From contig NC_016627.1 of the NCBI RefSeq assembly GCF_000237085.1, forward strand, positions 2,418,118 to 2,482,117: a stretch of DNA of 64,000 nt, read 5' to 3'. A model generated the notes under the pieces. It saw only the letters and a program-made list of their open reading frames with translations, ran no database searches and was not told the DNA's origin. The stretch comes from Acetivibrio clariflavus DSM 19732 (GTDB lineage Bacteria; Bacillota; Clostridia; Acetivibrionales; Acetivibrionaceae). Below, piece after piece: positions 1 to 9,396 of the stretch (its first letter is position 1; each line of letters begins with the position of its first letter). The position numbers and the translations under genes were made by a program.

Positions 1-48
1 ACTTTCAAGAATAACAGTACTAATTTTAATGGATACAACCTTTCTATA

Positions 49-3000
49 TTACTTCAGTATTATTTCATTATTATTCTCATCAAGGGTGACTTCATGGTCT
101 CTTGCAGCTTCTTCAACCTGACCAAAGAACCAGTCTGTGGTCTTAACATCTTTAAAAGTAGGAGTCTCTACCAGCAATGGTCCTCTAAACAGCATTTTAT
201 TCACCATTGTAACTGCTTCTGAACGCTTTATATTTAACTGAGGTTTGAAAGTACCATCTTCATATCCCTCAATTATTTTAAATCTAACTATTTCTTCTAT
301 ATAGTTCTGCGCCCAATGTCCTTTTATATCATTATAATTTTCCTCAAAAGGAGTTACATTTTTAAGACCATGGTATTTTGCTACGACTGTTGCAAACTCG
401 GCCCTTGTGATTTTAGCTTCCGGCCGGAACGTGCCATCACCGTATCCTTCAAAAAGGCCTGCTTCTGTAACTGCTTCAATATATCGCCAAGCCCAATGAC
501 TATCTTTAACATCATTATAGGAACCCTTTCTAATTGACGGCAAATCTAGATCCATTATCTTTGCAAATATAGTAGCAGCCTCTGCCCGTGTAAGGTCATT
601 CTCAGCAATAAACACTTCTCCCGGATAGCCTTTGATATAGGCTTTGTGTATAATATTACCCAATCTTGCAGTACGAGCCATAACCTTTATAGTTGAAGTA
701 TCATCTTCAGTATTTATTAAGCCAATATCTCCATATATTTTTGCAGTATTCTCAATTATCATTTCACTCTTGTTCAATTCCCCGATTTTTACTTTATAGA
801 CCTTATAAGCTGAACCTTTGCCCAAAAATCCAGGTATTTCCCATGTTATCGTATTTCCATCAACTTTGCCATCTCCGGCATCTGAAATTGTTGTACCTTC
901 CGGTATCTCAGCAGTTATTTTTAAAGCTCCGGTTCCTGTTTCGAGTAAGTTCTTGTATTTAATTGTAAATGTTATTTCTTCGTTTTCGGTATACACTCTT
1001 TTATCTGCCAATATCGAAATCGCAACATCCACAGGATTTGCCAAAGGTATAGGCTCTGTTGGAACTACTACTGTACTCGGTTTTGGTGTAATCTTATCTT
1101 CTTTTTTTGTAGTTTTAGCTGGAGTTGGTTTTGGTGTAGCTTTGCCAACAACCTTAAATCCTGTACTACCCAATATTACAACCGTTCCGTCAGGTAACTC
1201 CACTTGGTAAGTTACAAGATATTCTCCCTCTTTCAATCCTGATTTGCTCCATGTTATTGTGTCGGATATAGTCTTCGTAATCGGCAATGATACATTATCA
1301 GCAATAGTATCAATAATCTGTCCCGTAACAGGGTTCTTAATTATAATTTCCCTTTTAACTGTATCAATGTCTGCGTTTCCTGTATTACTCAAAGTACGGC
1401 TGAATACTACACTGTCATCAGGTGCAATTATTTTCGGTGCAGCTTCAATTTTACCGACTACTCCAAACCTTGTTCCGTCTAAAGAAAGGATTTCAATTGT
1501 AGTAATACTACTGCAAATTGGTGCATTGTAATATACTTCACCATAGACTGTTTCATATACCGATGACTTCACATTGTAATATCCAGGCTCTGTATTTTCC
1601 GGCATCCAGCTTTTACTGATTCTTGACTTATTGCCCGGAAGAAGTTCTACCAACAACGTTTCATCGCTCCATATTAATTTGCCCTTTGAATCTTCTATTT
1701 TTGTTTGAACATGCAAATCGGAAAAAATAGCATTTTTACTTGTATTCGTGACAGTTTCAATGATATTGACCCTTTCGTTTGTATAATAAGAAAGCTTATC
1801 GGTACTTACTGAATTTTTGATCTGTCCATCGGGACTTACGGTAAATTCGCAATAGGCTGAAAACTCACTTATTTCGTTTTTCCAAGTAATTTTCACCTTA
1901 TATCTTCCTGCAATAGTCTTACCTGTATTCCATTTAAAGTTCAAATCCTTTGCTTCATTAGCTTCCCAATGCATTTTTATATTGTCTTCTACCACATCGA
2001 CAACATTGTCTTTAGAATCAACAATTTCTACCCTTCCTACAAAATCTGCTTCAGTATTGGTAATATTTTTAGCTGTAGCATTAATATCAACAATTCTATC
2101 CGGTAAATATTGCTCTTTGTCTGTAGAAATTACAGTACGAATTGCCGATGCAACTTCATCAGTTACAACATCGATATTAATCTTGTATGTAGCATACTTA
2201 ACACCATTGCCATCTATTGCATCAAGAGTATAGGTATACAAACCTTTTTTTGTACCCAACGGCACTTTGATAAAAATTTCAAATGGTACTACAGTATTTG
2301 TTTTTCCGGAATATGATTCCGGAGTAACTTTGTATATCCATTCCTCTCCACCTACAGATGGAACCAGAGTAAGATTTTCTATATCAGTAGCTGTTAAACT
2401 GTCAGTTATTGCTTTAACAACTTCACTGGCCAAATTTGAAGAGTTGGTATTATACATCTTACCACCAGTCAATCCAGACCAATAACTCCAGTAGTTACCA
2501 TAATTTCCGTTAGTTTGACAAGCAAGAAGCACAATATTGTTTGCTGCCATTTCTGCAAGAACTTCCTGAAGATCAAGATCATCCTCTGTTCCCGGCAAAC
2601 CGTCACGCCCAAGGTCTGTTCCTGTATTATAAACTCCTGTTAAGCCTGGAACACCTTCATTAATATTGTTATCATGAGGAATATTATCACCAAAGTTCAC
2701 AAAAATTTTCTTTGAACCATTTCTCCAACCAATATTCGGATCAGCATAGCTTTCATAAAGAACTCTTGTATAGGACTCTGGGCCATCTCCTCCAGATCCA
2801 AGTCTCAAAGAATTAATTGCGTCAGATACAGAAGCTATGCTATCTGTAAGCGCACAATTAAGCATATATGGATAATCACTTGAATAACCATAAGGATAAT
2901 CCATGTAAGAGACAACTCCATAATTTATATCAACACCTAGCTTGTTAAGTTCAGTCATTATTTCCTTTGCTCTTGTCTTTGCAGTATTTAATATGCCTCC

Positions 3001-4674
3001 CATACTTCCTGTCAAGTCAAAGGAGAATATTACATCTGCTTTTGGCGGAAGTTCGGGTATTAAAACTCTCAAGGTTTCAGAAACTTCCTCACCCTGCATG
3101 AGAGTATAATCAAAAGTCTGTGAATCTGCTAAAGGCAAAACATTAAAAGTATCCTGTCCTTCAGCTATTTTTTCGGTACCGTCAAATACTAATGACTTTA
3201 TAATATACTCTCTTTCAGATGAAACATCCGGCTCAAATGTAATTCCCCCAACTATAGGCATCGGGTCTTCAAAATCAAATAATACCATTTTACGTTCAAT
3301 TTCTATTAACTTATCTTCACTGTATACTGCCGTACATACCTCAACCTGTTTGTTAATGTTTGAGAGGTTTTCCACAGCAATATCTGCTTTTACCTTTACA
3401 GGTTTATCCACACGTGTAAAATGTGGTGCTAAAGAAACAATCACATTCCCTGCTCTAAAACCTGAATTAATAAGAAAACTCTTTTCAAGCTTTGCCATTA
3501 CACGTCCCGAGGAATTGTCCTTAACAATTGCTTCCACCCAATATTCCCCTTCAGGGTTATTAGCTGTGTTCCATGACAAAGCACCGTTTGAAGGCAACAA
3601 TATGGCTGTTCCATCAGGTTTCTTAATAAATACAAATAGTTTTGAGTCAATGTTATCAGTTTCTATATCAACATCAATATCAAAAGATTCATAAGGATTA
3701 TAACTATAGGATTCAAATTTTTCTCCCTCATCTCCAACTGTATAAAGCTTTATGTAATTAATTTGTGCAACCGGCAAAAATCTTCTCTCTTTTAATGCCT
3801 TTGCGGCAAGCATAGTTATGTACGCATCATCATACCAACTTCCATTTTCATTCTGAAGTGCAATTAAGATATCTTCCAATGTTTTTACAGGCTCTGTCCC
3901 CACTGTAAGTAACACAGCCCTATATGCTAGAAGTGTATCCTCAATAAAGTTTTCATCAGTTCCCCATGTACCGTCAGCACCCAAATTTGATTCGAGATAG
4001 GATCCAGCTCTTATCATGGCTGATTCAAGACTTGAAGAAGTGAGTCCCGTTACAGTAATAAACTGATTTAACAGTATTGCCACCTCAGCAGTTAAAGCTA
4101 AGTTGCCTTCACTACCTCTGACAACTGACCAACTTCCGTCAGAGTTTTGATTGTGTATCAAATAGTCGATTCCCTTCTTTATAGAATTAATATCAGAGTT
4201 TTGCTCAATGAGGGTTTCAAGAATTTTTACGGTATCAGGCACATTGCTTTCATAGTTTTTTGTTATGCCCCAACCGCCATCTGGCTTTTGAGATGTAATT
4301 AAAGAATTGATAATTTCATTACGATGTTCTTCTTCTAACGCTCCTGCTATTAATGCAGAAAAATAGTTGTTGTTACTTTCTACTTTTAGTGATCTTAAGT
4401 AAACTTCTGCTTTACTAACAGAGTCACTGAAAATTCCTTCCTGCTTAAAATATCTGCTGATTTCTGAAGTATAAAATATACTGTCAGAATAAAAATCAGC
4501 ATTCCACTTCCCGTCAGTGTCCTGAACTTTAGCAAGCCACAAATTTGCTTTACTTACTGCATCAATCATCTCATCAGTCTCTGAAGCCATCACATTCAAT
4601 GCAGATGAAAGCATAATAAATACAGATAACACAGCAGATATTATTTTTCTGCCCAATTTAATTTTTTTGTACAT
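49..4674 (-). CDS. Giant SLH-anchored surface protein: cyclase-like repeats, vWA domain, CARDB/DUF11-like domains
   Basis: This 1541-residue protein begins with a signal peptide (about residues 1-30, ending VMA-SE), so it is exported. Residues ~35-300 carry repeated Q-x-x-DG-[ST]W motifs typical of the alpha/alpha-toroid terpenoid-cyclase/prenyltransferase fold. Several beta-sandwich stretches follow. A von Willebrand A domain lies at ~547-745 with a MIDAS start DLTGS at ~553. CARDB-like domains come next, then a Thr/Pro/Lys linker (~1180-1200), a DUF11-like domain (~1213-1325) and three SLH motifs (~1355-1541) that bind S-layer or secondary wall polymer. The role is likely adhesive or structural on the cell surface; catalytic cyclase activity is not implied. 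It is the last gene on this side of the window and is transcribed away from rnpB. Substrate or ligand is unknown. Confidence 0.85.
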   Translation of the reverse strand: MYKKIKLGRKIISAVLSVFIMLSSALNVMASETDEMIDAVSKANLWLAKVQDTDGKWNADFYSDSIFYTSEISRYFKQEGIFSDSVSKAEVYLRSLKVESNNNYFSALIAGALEEEHRNEIINSLITSQKPDGGWGITKNYESNVPDTVKILETLIEQNSDINSIKKGIDYLIHNQNSDGSWSVVRGSEGNLALTAEVAILLNQFITVTGLTSSSLESAMIRAGSYLESNLGADGTWGTDENFIEDTLLAYRAVLLTVGTEPVKTLEDILIALQNENGSWYDDAYITMLAAKALKERRFLPVAQINYIKLYTVGDEGEKFESYSYNPYESFDIDVDIETDNIDSKLFVFIKKPDGTAILLPSNGALSWNTANNPEGEYWVEAIVKDNSSGRVMAKLEKSFLINSGFRAGNVIVSLAPHFTRVDKPVKVKADIAVENLSNINKQVEVCTAVYSEDKLIEIERKMVLFDFEDPMPIVGGITFEPDVSSEREYIIKSLVFDGTEKIAEGQDTFNVLPLADSQTFDYTLMQGEEVSETLRVLIPELPPKADVIFSFDLTGSMGGILNTAKTRAKEIMTELNKLGVDINYGVVSYMDYPYGYSSDYPYMLNCALTDSIASVSDAINSLRLGSGGDGPESYTRVLYESYADPNIGWRNGSKKIFVNFGDNIPHDNNINEGVPGLTGVYNTGTDLGRDGLPGTEDDLDLQEVLAEMAANNIVLLACQTNGNYGNYWSYWSGLTGGKMYNTNSSNLASEVVKAITDSLTATDIENLTLVPSVGGEEWIYKVTPESYSGKTNTVVPFEIFIKVPLGTKKGLYTYTLDAIDGNGVKYATYKINIDVVTDEVASAIRTVISTDKEQYLPDRIVDINATAKNITNTEADFVGRVEIVDSKDNVVDVVEDNIKMHWEANEAKDLNFKWNTGKTIAGRYKVKITWKNEISEFSAYCEFTVSPDGQIKNSVSTDKLSYYTNERVNIIETVTNTSKNAIFSDLHVQTKIEDSKGKLIWSDETLLVELLPGNKSRISKSWMPENTEPGYYNVKSSVYETVYGEVYYNAPICSSITTIEILSLDGTRFGVVGKIEAAPKIIAPDDSVVFSRTLSNTGNADIDTVKREIIIKNPVTGQIIDTIADNVSLPITKTISDTITWSKSGLKEGEYLVTYQVELPDGTVVILGSTGFKVVGKATPKPTPAKTTKKEDKITPKPSTVVVPTEPIPLANPVDVAISILADKRVYTENEEITFTIKYKNLLETGTGALKITAEIPEGTTISDAGDGKVDGNTITWEIPGFLGKGSAYKVYKVKIGELNKSEMIIENTAKIYGDIGLINTEDDTSTIKVMARTARLGNIIHKAYIKGYPGEVFIAENDLTRAEAATIFAKIMDLDLPSIRKGSYNDVKDSHWAWRYIEAVTEAGLFEGYGDGTFRPEAKITRAEFATVVAKYHGLKNVTPFEENYNDIKGHWAQNYIEEIVRFKIIEGYEDGTFKPQLNIKRSEAVTMVNKMLFRGPLLVETPTFKDVKTTDWFFGQVEEAARDHEVTLDENNNEIILK

Positions 4675-4860
4675 AATTAAATTGTACCCCCCTATAACTT
4701 GATTAAATAATTATTAACTCACAAACTTTATACACAATTATTACCATATTACCCCTTATAAGTCAATTTATATTTTTATAAAAACTTCAAATCGAATTTG
4801 ATTTTTACATTATTACCTGTATTCACCGAATTTCCAACATAAAAAAGAATTATACATAAC

Positions 4861-4890
4861 AAAAACACCCGTCTTAAAAGCGAGTGTTTC
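4861..4890 (-). terminator. Terminator downstream of rnpB
   Basis: The minus strand reads an AACACTCG / CGGGTGTT stem followed by TTTTTG, just after the RNase P RNA 3' end. It is a good rho-independent terminator that separates rnpB from the SLH protein gene. Confidence 0.7.
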
Positions 4891-4901
4891 TGATAATTTT
4901 A

Positions 4902-5258
4902 TTGAGCAAGTCTATAAGCCGGGTTCTGTATTCGATAGTCATCTATCTAGACTTTACATTACTGTAAAGTTCAAGCCACCTACCCGGGACTAGCGGGCCA
5001 CCTTAACGTCCCTCTTGCGGTGTTGCTCCAGGTGGGGTTTACATAGCCGGCAAGTCGCCATGCCGCTGGTGAGCTCTTACCTCACCTTTCCACCCTTGCC
5101 ATGCCGGAAAACGAATTTCCAACAGGCGGTATATCTCTGTTGCACTATCCTTGAAGTCGCCTTCACCGGGGGTTACCCGGCACCCTGCCCTATGGAGCCC
5201 GGACTTTCCTCATGTACAACCTTTCGGTATCATACACGCGACTATCTGACTTACTCAA
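4902..5258 (-). ncRNA. rnpB: RNase P RNA (bacterial class A)
   Basis: The minus strand contains the diagnostic GAGGAAAGTCCGGGCTCC segment near its 5' part (around 5200-5217), followed by the CAGGGTGCCGGGTAAC region. It ends with ACAGAACCCGGCTTATAG near 4915. The ends were set by pairing of TTGAGTAAGTC at 5248-5258 with GACTTGCTCAA at 4902-4912, which would form helix P1. This RNA is the catalytic subunit that matures tRNA 5' ends. A terminator follows directly. The open frame on the opposite strand here is a shadow. Confidence 0.95.
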
Positions 5259-5359
5259 ATTTTCTAAAAAAGCTGCAAGGTATTAACCTTTTCGCTTTTT
5301 CTCTTTTACAAATACGAGACTCAATGTAAATAACATTATAACCCTAACTGTTTTATAAG

Positions 5360-6466
5360 TCAAATGTATTTAAACGGATCTTTTTCCACATCGTTACTTA
5401 ACACTTCCAAATCCTTAAACTTCTCTTTTAAAATGTCAACCAGGGCCGGCAATACAACCTTTTCAGTATTAAAGTGGCCGGCATCAATGACACACATACC
5501 CATTTGCATCATATCTAAAGCATCGTGATACTTTACATCTCCTGTAACCAAAACATCAGCCTTTGATTTAACAGCACCCATAATTTCATTGCTGAAACTT
5601 CCGCAGAAAACCGCAACCCTTTTGACTTTTTTATCAATATCACCTATAACGCGTACTTTTTGAACATCTAGACTGCTTTTTACCGTTTCTGCAAACTCAT
5701 TAACTCCGACAGCCTCATCTGTTTCACCCACAAATCCAAATCCATATTCCTTGCCTGAAAGCTCAAGGGGATATATGTCATAAGCCACCTCTTCATAGGG
5801 ATGAACACTAATCATAGAACTTACAACCTTGTCAAGTATACTTTCGCTTACCACAGTCTCTATCCTGTATTCCTCTACCTTCTCAAGGTTTCCTTTAGTA
5901 CCTATATACGGATTGGTTCCCTCTAAGGGTTTGAAAGTGCCAATACCCTCAGTACTGAATGTACAATCACTGTAATTTCCAATCCATCCGGCACCAGCAT
6001 TGCCTAAAGCCTCTCTCACTGCATCAACACTATCTTTGGGTACAAATACCGCAAGTTTTAATAATCGTTCGGATTTATAACTTTTGAGAATTTTTAAGTT
6101 CTTAAGTCCAAGAGCACGGGCTAGTTGTTCATTTACTCCTCCGTTGGTTACATCAAGATTGGTATGTGCGCTGTAAACATTTATCCCCTTTCGGATAAGG
6201 TCAATTATCATTCTGCCTTTTAAATCATCCGTATTAATTCTTTTCAGTCCCTTAAAAATAAAAGGATGGTGCGAGACAATCATGTTAACATTGTTTTCTT
6301 CTGCAGCTTGTATAACCTCCGGAGTAACATCAAGACAGACCATTACTTTTTTTATCTCATCCTCACGGTTTCCAATCATAAGTCCTACATTGTCCCAATC
6401 TTCCGCCAATTTCGGTGGCGCATATTCTTCCATAAATTTGACTATATCTCCGCATTTAACAGCCAT
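5360..6466 (-). CDS. NIF3-like dinuclear metal center protein (YqfO/DUF34 type)
   Basis: This is a 368-residue member of the NIF3/DUF34 family, often annotated as 'GTP cyclohydrolase 1 type 2 homolog'. Metal-ligand motifs are visible: SHHPF (~65), SAHTNLD (~103) and GHFNTE near the C-terminus. The length and the central segment ~130-240 fit the Gram-positive form with an inserted CutA1/PII-like domain. The biochemical role of the family is still debated, so no reaction is claimed. It starts 12 bp after trmK ends. The trmK-NIF3 pairing is common in Firmicutes (yqfN-yqfO, next to sigA in Bacillus). Here rpoD lies about 4 kb away. Confidence 0.88.
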   Translation of the reverse strand: MAVKCGDIVKFMEEYAPPKLAEDWDNVGLMIGNREDEIKKVMVCLDVTPEVIQAAEENNVNMIVSHHPFIFKGLKRINTDDLKGRMIIDLIRKGINVYSAHTNLDVTNGGVNEQLARALGLKNLKILKSYKSERLLKLAVFVPKDSVDAVREALGNAGAGWIGNYSDCTFSTEGIGTFKPLEGTNPYIGTKGNLEKVEEYRIETVVSESILDKVVSSMISVHPYEEVAYDIYPLELSGKEYGFGFVGETDEAVGVNEFAETVKSSLDVQKVRVIGDIDKKVKRVAVFCGSFSNEIMGAVKSKADVLVTGDVKYHDALDMMQMGMCVIDAGHFNTEKVVLPALVDILKEKFKDLEVLSNDVEKDPFKYI

Positions 6467-6478
6467 TTTATCACTCCT

Positions 6479-7171
6479 TTAGTCTATTTTCTCGAGCAGT
6501 AAACAAAGTTCTTCCCTCATTTTTTTATGTTGATCTATAACATAAAAATCCGGATCCTTCATAGCCTTCATCTCACTGAGAACCTTATTTATAATATCAA
6601 GCCTTCTTTGTATATACCTCTTTAACAGCGGATCTTTCTTTTCAATCAGCTTTTCACCAATGTGATAGTAAAACTCATCCTTTGACACCGTATTTCCCGT
6701 CCATCGTGCAACAATAACATTATATATTCTGAATCCTTCATTTATCAATCCTTCATCGTAAATATCAAACCCATTTCCATAAAGCCATTCTCTCACCGTT
6801 TCAATGCAGTTCATAGGCTGTATGACCAAAGTTTTTGCCAGCTTTGCCTTTTCAATATCTTCGGCCAATATCTCCCGGATAAGAACGCCGCCCATTCCGG
6901 CTATAACGCACACATCCATTTCTTCCTCAGAAATAGGTTTTAAGCCGCTTCCTAACCTGGTTTCTATCCTACCTTCCAAACCAAACTGCTTAATATGCCT
7001 GTTTGCCACTGCAACAGGGCCTTCGCGAATATCACAGGCAATAGCTTTCCTGCATCTTTCATTTTTAACCATATAAATAGGAATATATGCATGATCAGTT
7101 CCAATATCACTCAAAATATTGCACTCAGGTGTCATATCTGCAATAAATTTAATTCTTCCCTTTAATATCAT
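6479..7171 (-). CDS. trmK: tRNA (adenine(22)-N1)-methyltransferase TrmK
   Basis: The product (230 aa from this start) matches TrmK/YqfN, an SAM-dependent enzyme that makes m1A22 in tRNA. Visible motifs are the SAM site SDIGTDHAYIPIY (~15-27), the NRHIKQFGL stretch and the catalytic-loop motif VIAGMGG (~88-94). The frame is open back to a GTG at 7201, but the ATG at 7171 is preceded by AGGTGAT at a good distance, whereas the GTG has no clear ribosome site. It is probably co-transcribed with the NIF3-like gene 12 bp downstream. Confidence 0.9.
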   Translation of the reverse strand: MILKGRIKFIADMTPECNILSDIGTDHAYIPIYMVKNERCRKAIACDIREGPVAVANRHIKQFGLEGRIETRLGSGLKPISEEEMDVCVIAGMGGVLIREILAEDIEKAKLAKTLVIQPMNCIETVREWLYGNGFDIYDEGLINEGFRIYNVIVARWTGNTVSKDEFYYHIGEKLIEKKDPLLKRYIQRRLDIINKVLSEMKAMKDPDFYVIDQHKKMREELCLLLEKID

Positions 7172-7267
7172 TCCATCACCTGTTATAATATGTATAGACA
7201 CTACATTTTTCCATATATTTATATTTTATCCACAAGTTGTGTCTGTGCATTAACATTTGGCACTATA

Positions 7268-7290
7268 TATTGAGAATAACTAATATTCTC
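7268..7290. repeat. Short inverted repeat upstream of a small ORF
   Basis: GAGAAT-AACTAAT-ATTCTC forms a 6-bp inverted repeat with a 7-nt centre, between trmK and the plus-strand small ORF at 7360. It could be an operator; nothing else supports this. Confidence 0.3.
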
Positions 7291-7359
7291 ATAAATTATA
7301 CAAAAAAAACAGAACATAATAAATAATAATTATTATAAATTTTACTGAGGTGTTGCAAT

Positions 7360-7542
7360 ATGAATTTGATTTTCAGACTTTCTGCTCAGGTAAAGGACAC
7401 AGAAAGTGCATCCGAAACGGTAATATTAACAGAAAGCCTTAATAATTGCATCGCAAATAAAAATACCATTAAAAAAAGTATCAACACAAAGACCAATGAC
7501 AATACGGAAAATTTCGATACATTTTTGGAAAAAATAAAATAA
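7360..7542 (+). CDS. Possible 60-aa small protein, unrecognised
   Basis: This short plus-strand frame has an AGGTG ribosome site 7 nt before its ATG and a strong hairpin terminator downstream, which argue for expression. The predicted protein is polar (Asn, Thr and Lys rich in the C-terminal half), with no signal peptide, membrane segment or known motif. I recognise no family. It lies alone between trmK and the ferredoxin-type gene, which point the other way. It could be a chance frame. Confidence 0.4.
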   Translation: MNLIFRLSAQVKDTESASETVILTESLNNCIANKNTIKKSINTKTNDNTENFDTFLEKIK

Positions 7543-7599
7543 GGAGTAACCTTTTTAAATATACTTCCAAAGCATAATCAGCATAAAATTAAGGCAAAA

Positions 7600-7664
7600 A
7601 ACTTCCGCTTATTTTGAATACTCCTCATGGAAAGGAAATCAAAACAAAGCGGAAGTTGTTTTTA
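7600..7664. terminator. Bidirectional terminator between convergent genes
   Basis: An 11-bp stem (AACTTCCGCTT / AAGCGGAAGTT) encloses a ~35-nt loop. It is flanked by T-runs on the plus strand and A-runs on the left, so it can end both the small plus-strand ORF and the minus-strand ferredoxin-type gene. Confidence 0.7.
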
Positions 7665-7730
7665 TGTCTTAAAAAATTTTTTGTTTTAATGAGTAAGTCT
7701 TTGCAATTGATTTTTGAATACATTCTGCCA

Positions 7731-8435
7731 TCACTCTTCAATAATTCTTCCGTCGGGAGAAATAACCACAACCTGCCACGGAATAATCTTGCCGCTATTT
7801 TGAAGTGCTCTTTTTACAGCATTTTCAATTCCCGCACAGCATGGAACCTGCATACGAACAACAGTAATACTCTTTATATTATTATTGCTGATAATAGCCG
7901 TAAGTTTTTCCGAATAATCGGTATCATCCAGTTTAGGACAGCCTATCAGGGTTATTCTGTTTCTTATAAATCTGTTGTGGAAATCCCCGTAGGCATACGC
8001 TGTACAATCGGCTGCAATAAGCAGATTTGCATTGTCAAAATAGGGTGCGTTTACCGGAACAAGTTTTATTTGTACAGGCCACTGTAAAAGCTGACTTTCA
8101 ACCGCCGGTATTTCATTGGGAACTGCATGCCCAGTCTCCCTGTTTATTTGCCTTGATTGCGAACCCGGGCAGCCAAAAGGCATATTTTGAGCAAATTTTT
8201 TCATTTTATTTTTCATAACAGCTTCCTCATCATAAGGTGCTGCCTCGCGTTCTTCAAAAGAAATGGCACCTGTGGGACATGCCGGTAAACAATCTCCTAA
8301 GCCGTCACAATAGTCATCTCTCAATAGTTTTGCCTTGCCGTCAACTATTCCGATTGCACCTTCATGGCAGGCTTCTGCACAAAGGCCGCATCCGTTGCAC
8401 TTTTCTTCATCTATTTTTATAATCCTTCTGATCAT
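7731..8435 (-). CDS. 4Fe-4S dicluster ferredoxin-type protein
   Basis: The 234-residue protein starts with two ferredoxin cluster motifs, CNGCGLCAEACHEG and CDGLGDCLPACP (~13-50). A ~180-residue domain follows with further cysteines (GCPGS, AADCTAYAYGD, IGCPKLDD, PCCAGIE). This matches the clostridial '4Fe-4S binding protein' family found next to Crp/Fnr-type regulators. It is a soluble, presumed electron carrier or cluster protein of unknown partner. It is divergent from the Crp/Fnr gene, with a 140-bp shared promoter region, suggesting redox- or stress-linked control. The exact function is not known. Confidence 0.8.
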   Translation of the reverse strand: MIRRIIKIDEEKCNGCGLCAEACHEGAIGIVDGKAKLLRDDYCDGLGDCLPACPTGAISFEEREAAPYDEEAVMKNKMKKFAQNMPFGCPGSQSRQINRETGHAVPNEIPAVESQLLQWPVQIKLVPVNAPYFDNANLLIAADCTAYAYGDFHNRFIRNRITLIGCPKLDDTDYSEKLTAIISNNNIKSITVVRMQVPCCAGIENAVKRALQNSGKIIPWQVVVISPDGRIIEE

Positions 8436-8502
8436 CTTTCTTACCTCCTCTATTTTACCGCTCTTCAGGGCAGTTTAATAAAACTTTTAAAATTTACTTA
8501 TC

Positions 8503-8531
8503 TTGACCTTGTGATGTTATTGTACTATAAT
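8503..8531 (+). promoter_or_regulatory. Promoter of the Crp/Fnr gene
   Basis: TTGACC (8503-8508), a 17-bp spacer, then TATAAT (8526-8531): a near-consensus sigma-A promoter reading into the regulator gene. Confidence 0.75.
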
Positions 8532-8545
8532 CAATTAAAAATATC

Positions 8546-8561
8546 TGTTGTTTTTACAACA
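8546..8561. promoter_or_regulatory. Inverted repeat in the 5' UTR, possible operator
   Basis: TGTTGT-TTTT-ACAACA lies about 15 bp after the -10 box and just before the AGGT ribosome site of the Crp/Fnr gene. Its position suits autorepression by the encoded dimeric regulator. This is inference; no half-site consensus is recognised. Confidence 0.4.
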
Positions 8562-8575
8562 AAAGCGAGGTAATT

Positions 8576-9244
8576 ATGAAAGAATATCTGAATGTTTTGT
8601 GTACTTCACCTTTGTTTTCCGGTATCGACAAAACCGACCTTGATTACATGTTAAAATGTTTGTCTGCAAGAAAAGCATCTTACACCAAAGACGAATATAT
8701 TCTGTCTGCCGGCGATGCCATAAAGGATGTTGGAATTGTTTTATGCGGAAGTGTAAATATAATCAAGGAAGATTTCTGGGGAAATCGTGCCATACTTACT
8801 AAAGTGCAATCCGGAGAAATGTTTGGAGAAGCCTTTGCTTTTGCAAATATCCAAAAACTTCCGGTAAGTGCCGTTGCAGCTGAAAAAGCGGAAGTACTTT
8901 TCGTCGATTTCGGTAAAATCACTACTACCTGTTCTTCTGCGTGCCTTTTTCACAGCAGGCTCATTCAGAATATACTTAAAATACTGGCAAGCAAAAATAT
9001 AATGCTGACACAAAAATTAGAACATATAGTAAAGAGAACAACAAGGGAAAAGCTTCTTTCCTATCTGTCCGAGCAGGCTATAAAGTCCGGTTCAAATACC
9101 TTCAGCATACCCTTTAACCGCCAGGAACTTGCCGATTACCTGTCAGTAGACAGAAGTGCCATGTCAAAAGAACTTTGCAAATTACGTGACGAAGGAATTC
9201 TGGAGTTCCATAAAAATAATTTTAAACTTGCTAAAGAATATTAA
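8576..9244 (+). CDS. Crp/Fnr-family transcriptional regulator
   Basis: The 222-residue protein has an N-terminal cyclic-nucleotide-like jelly roll (~12-125, with VGIVLCGSVNIIKED and SGEMFGEAFAFA). A long dimerisation helix and a C-terminal winged helix (~150-220) with FNRQELADYLSVDRSAMSKEL as the recognition unit complete it. There is no N-terminal Fnr-type four-cysteine set, so it probably does not hold an oxygen-sensing cluster there. The effector is unknown. It has its own promoter and a 5'-UTR palindrome, and its likely partner gene is the divergent ferredoxin-type protein. Confidence 0.88.
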   Translation: MKEYLNVLCTSPLFSGIDKTDLDYMLKCLSARKASYTKDEYILSAGDAIKDVGIVLCGSVNIIKEDFWGNRAILTKVQSGEMFGEAFAFANIQKLPVSAVAAEKAEVLFVDFGKITTTCSSACLFHSRLIQNILKILASKNIMLTQKLEHIVKRTTREKLLSYLSEQAIKSGSNTFSIPFNRQELADYLSVDRSAMSKELCKLRDEGILEFHKNNFKLAKEY

Positions 9245-9267
9245 TTTCATTCTCTTTATGCAAAAAT

Positions 9268-9303
9268 TAAACAGCCACCCTTTTTCAGAGTGGCTGTTTT
9301 AAA
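9268..9303 (+). terminator. Terminator of the Crp/Fnr gene
   Basis: An ACAGCCAC / GTGGCTGT stem followed by TTTT, 25 bp after the stop codon. Confidence 0.8.
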
Positions 9304-9316
9304 TATCCAATAATTT

Positions 9317-9393
9317 TGGTGGGCCTTCAGGGACTCGAACCCCGGACCAACCGGTTATGAGCCGGTTGCTCTAACCAACTGAGCTAAAGGCCC
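9317..9393 (-). tRNA. tRNA with CAT anticodon, probably tRNA-Ile2 (CAU) rather than Met
   Basis: This is a 77-nt cloverleaf on the minus strand: acceptor GGGCCTT...AAGGCCC-A-CCA, D arm AGCTCAGTTGGTTAGAGC, anticodon loop GCTCATAAC and T arm GGTTCGAGTCC. CCA is encoded. The anticodon arm CGGCTCATAACCG resembles Bacillus tRNA-Ile2, whose CAU is converted to lysidine-AU. Elongator Met is the alternative; it is not the initiator because the T arm and acceptor are fully paired. Confidence 0.9.
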
Positions 9394-9396
9394 GCT

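Noticed and set aside
5015-5329. Plus-strand open frame of 104 codons
   Set aside because: It is antisense to RNase P RNA and has no ribosome site.
7614-8087. Plus-strand frame of 157 codons opposite the ferredoxin-type gene
   Set aside because: It overlaps a terminator hairpin and a gene with clear cluster motifs on the other strand; it has no recognisable protein features.
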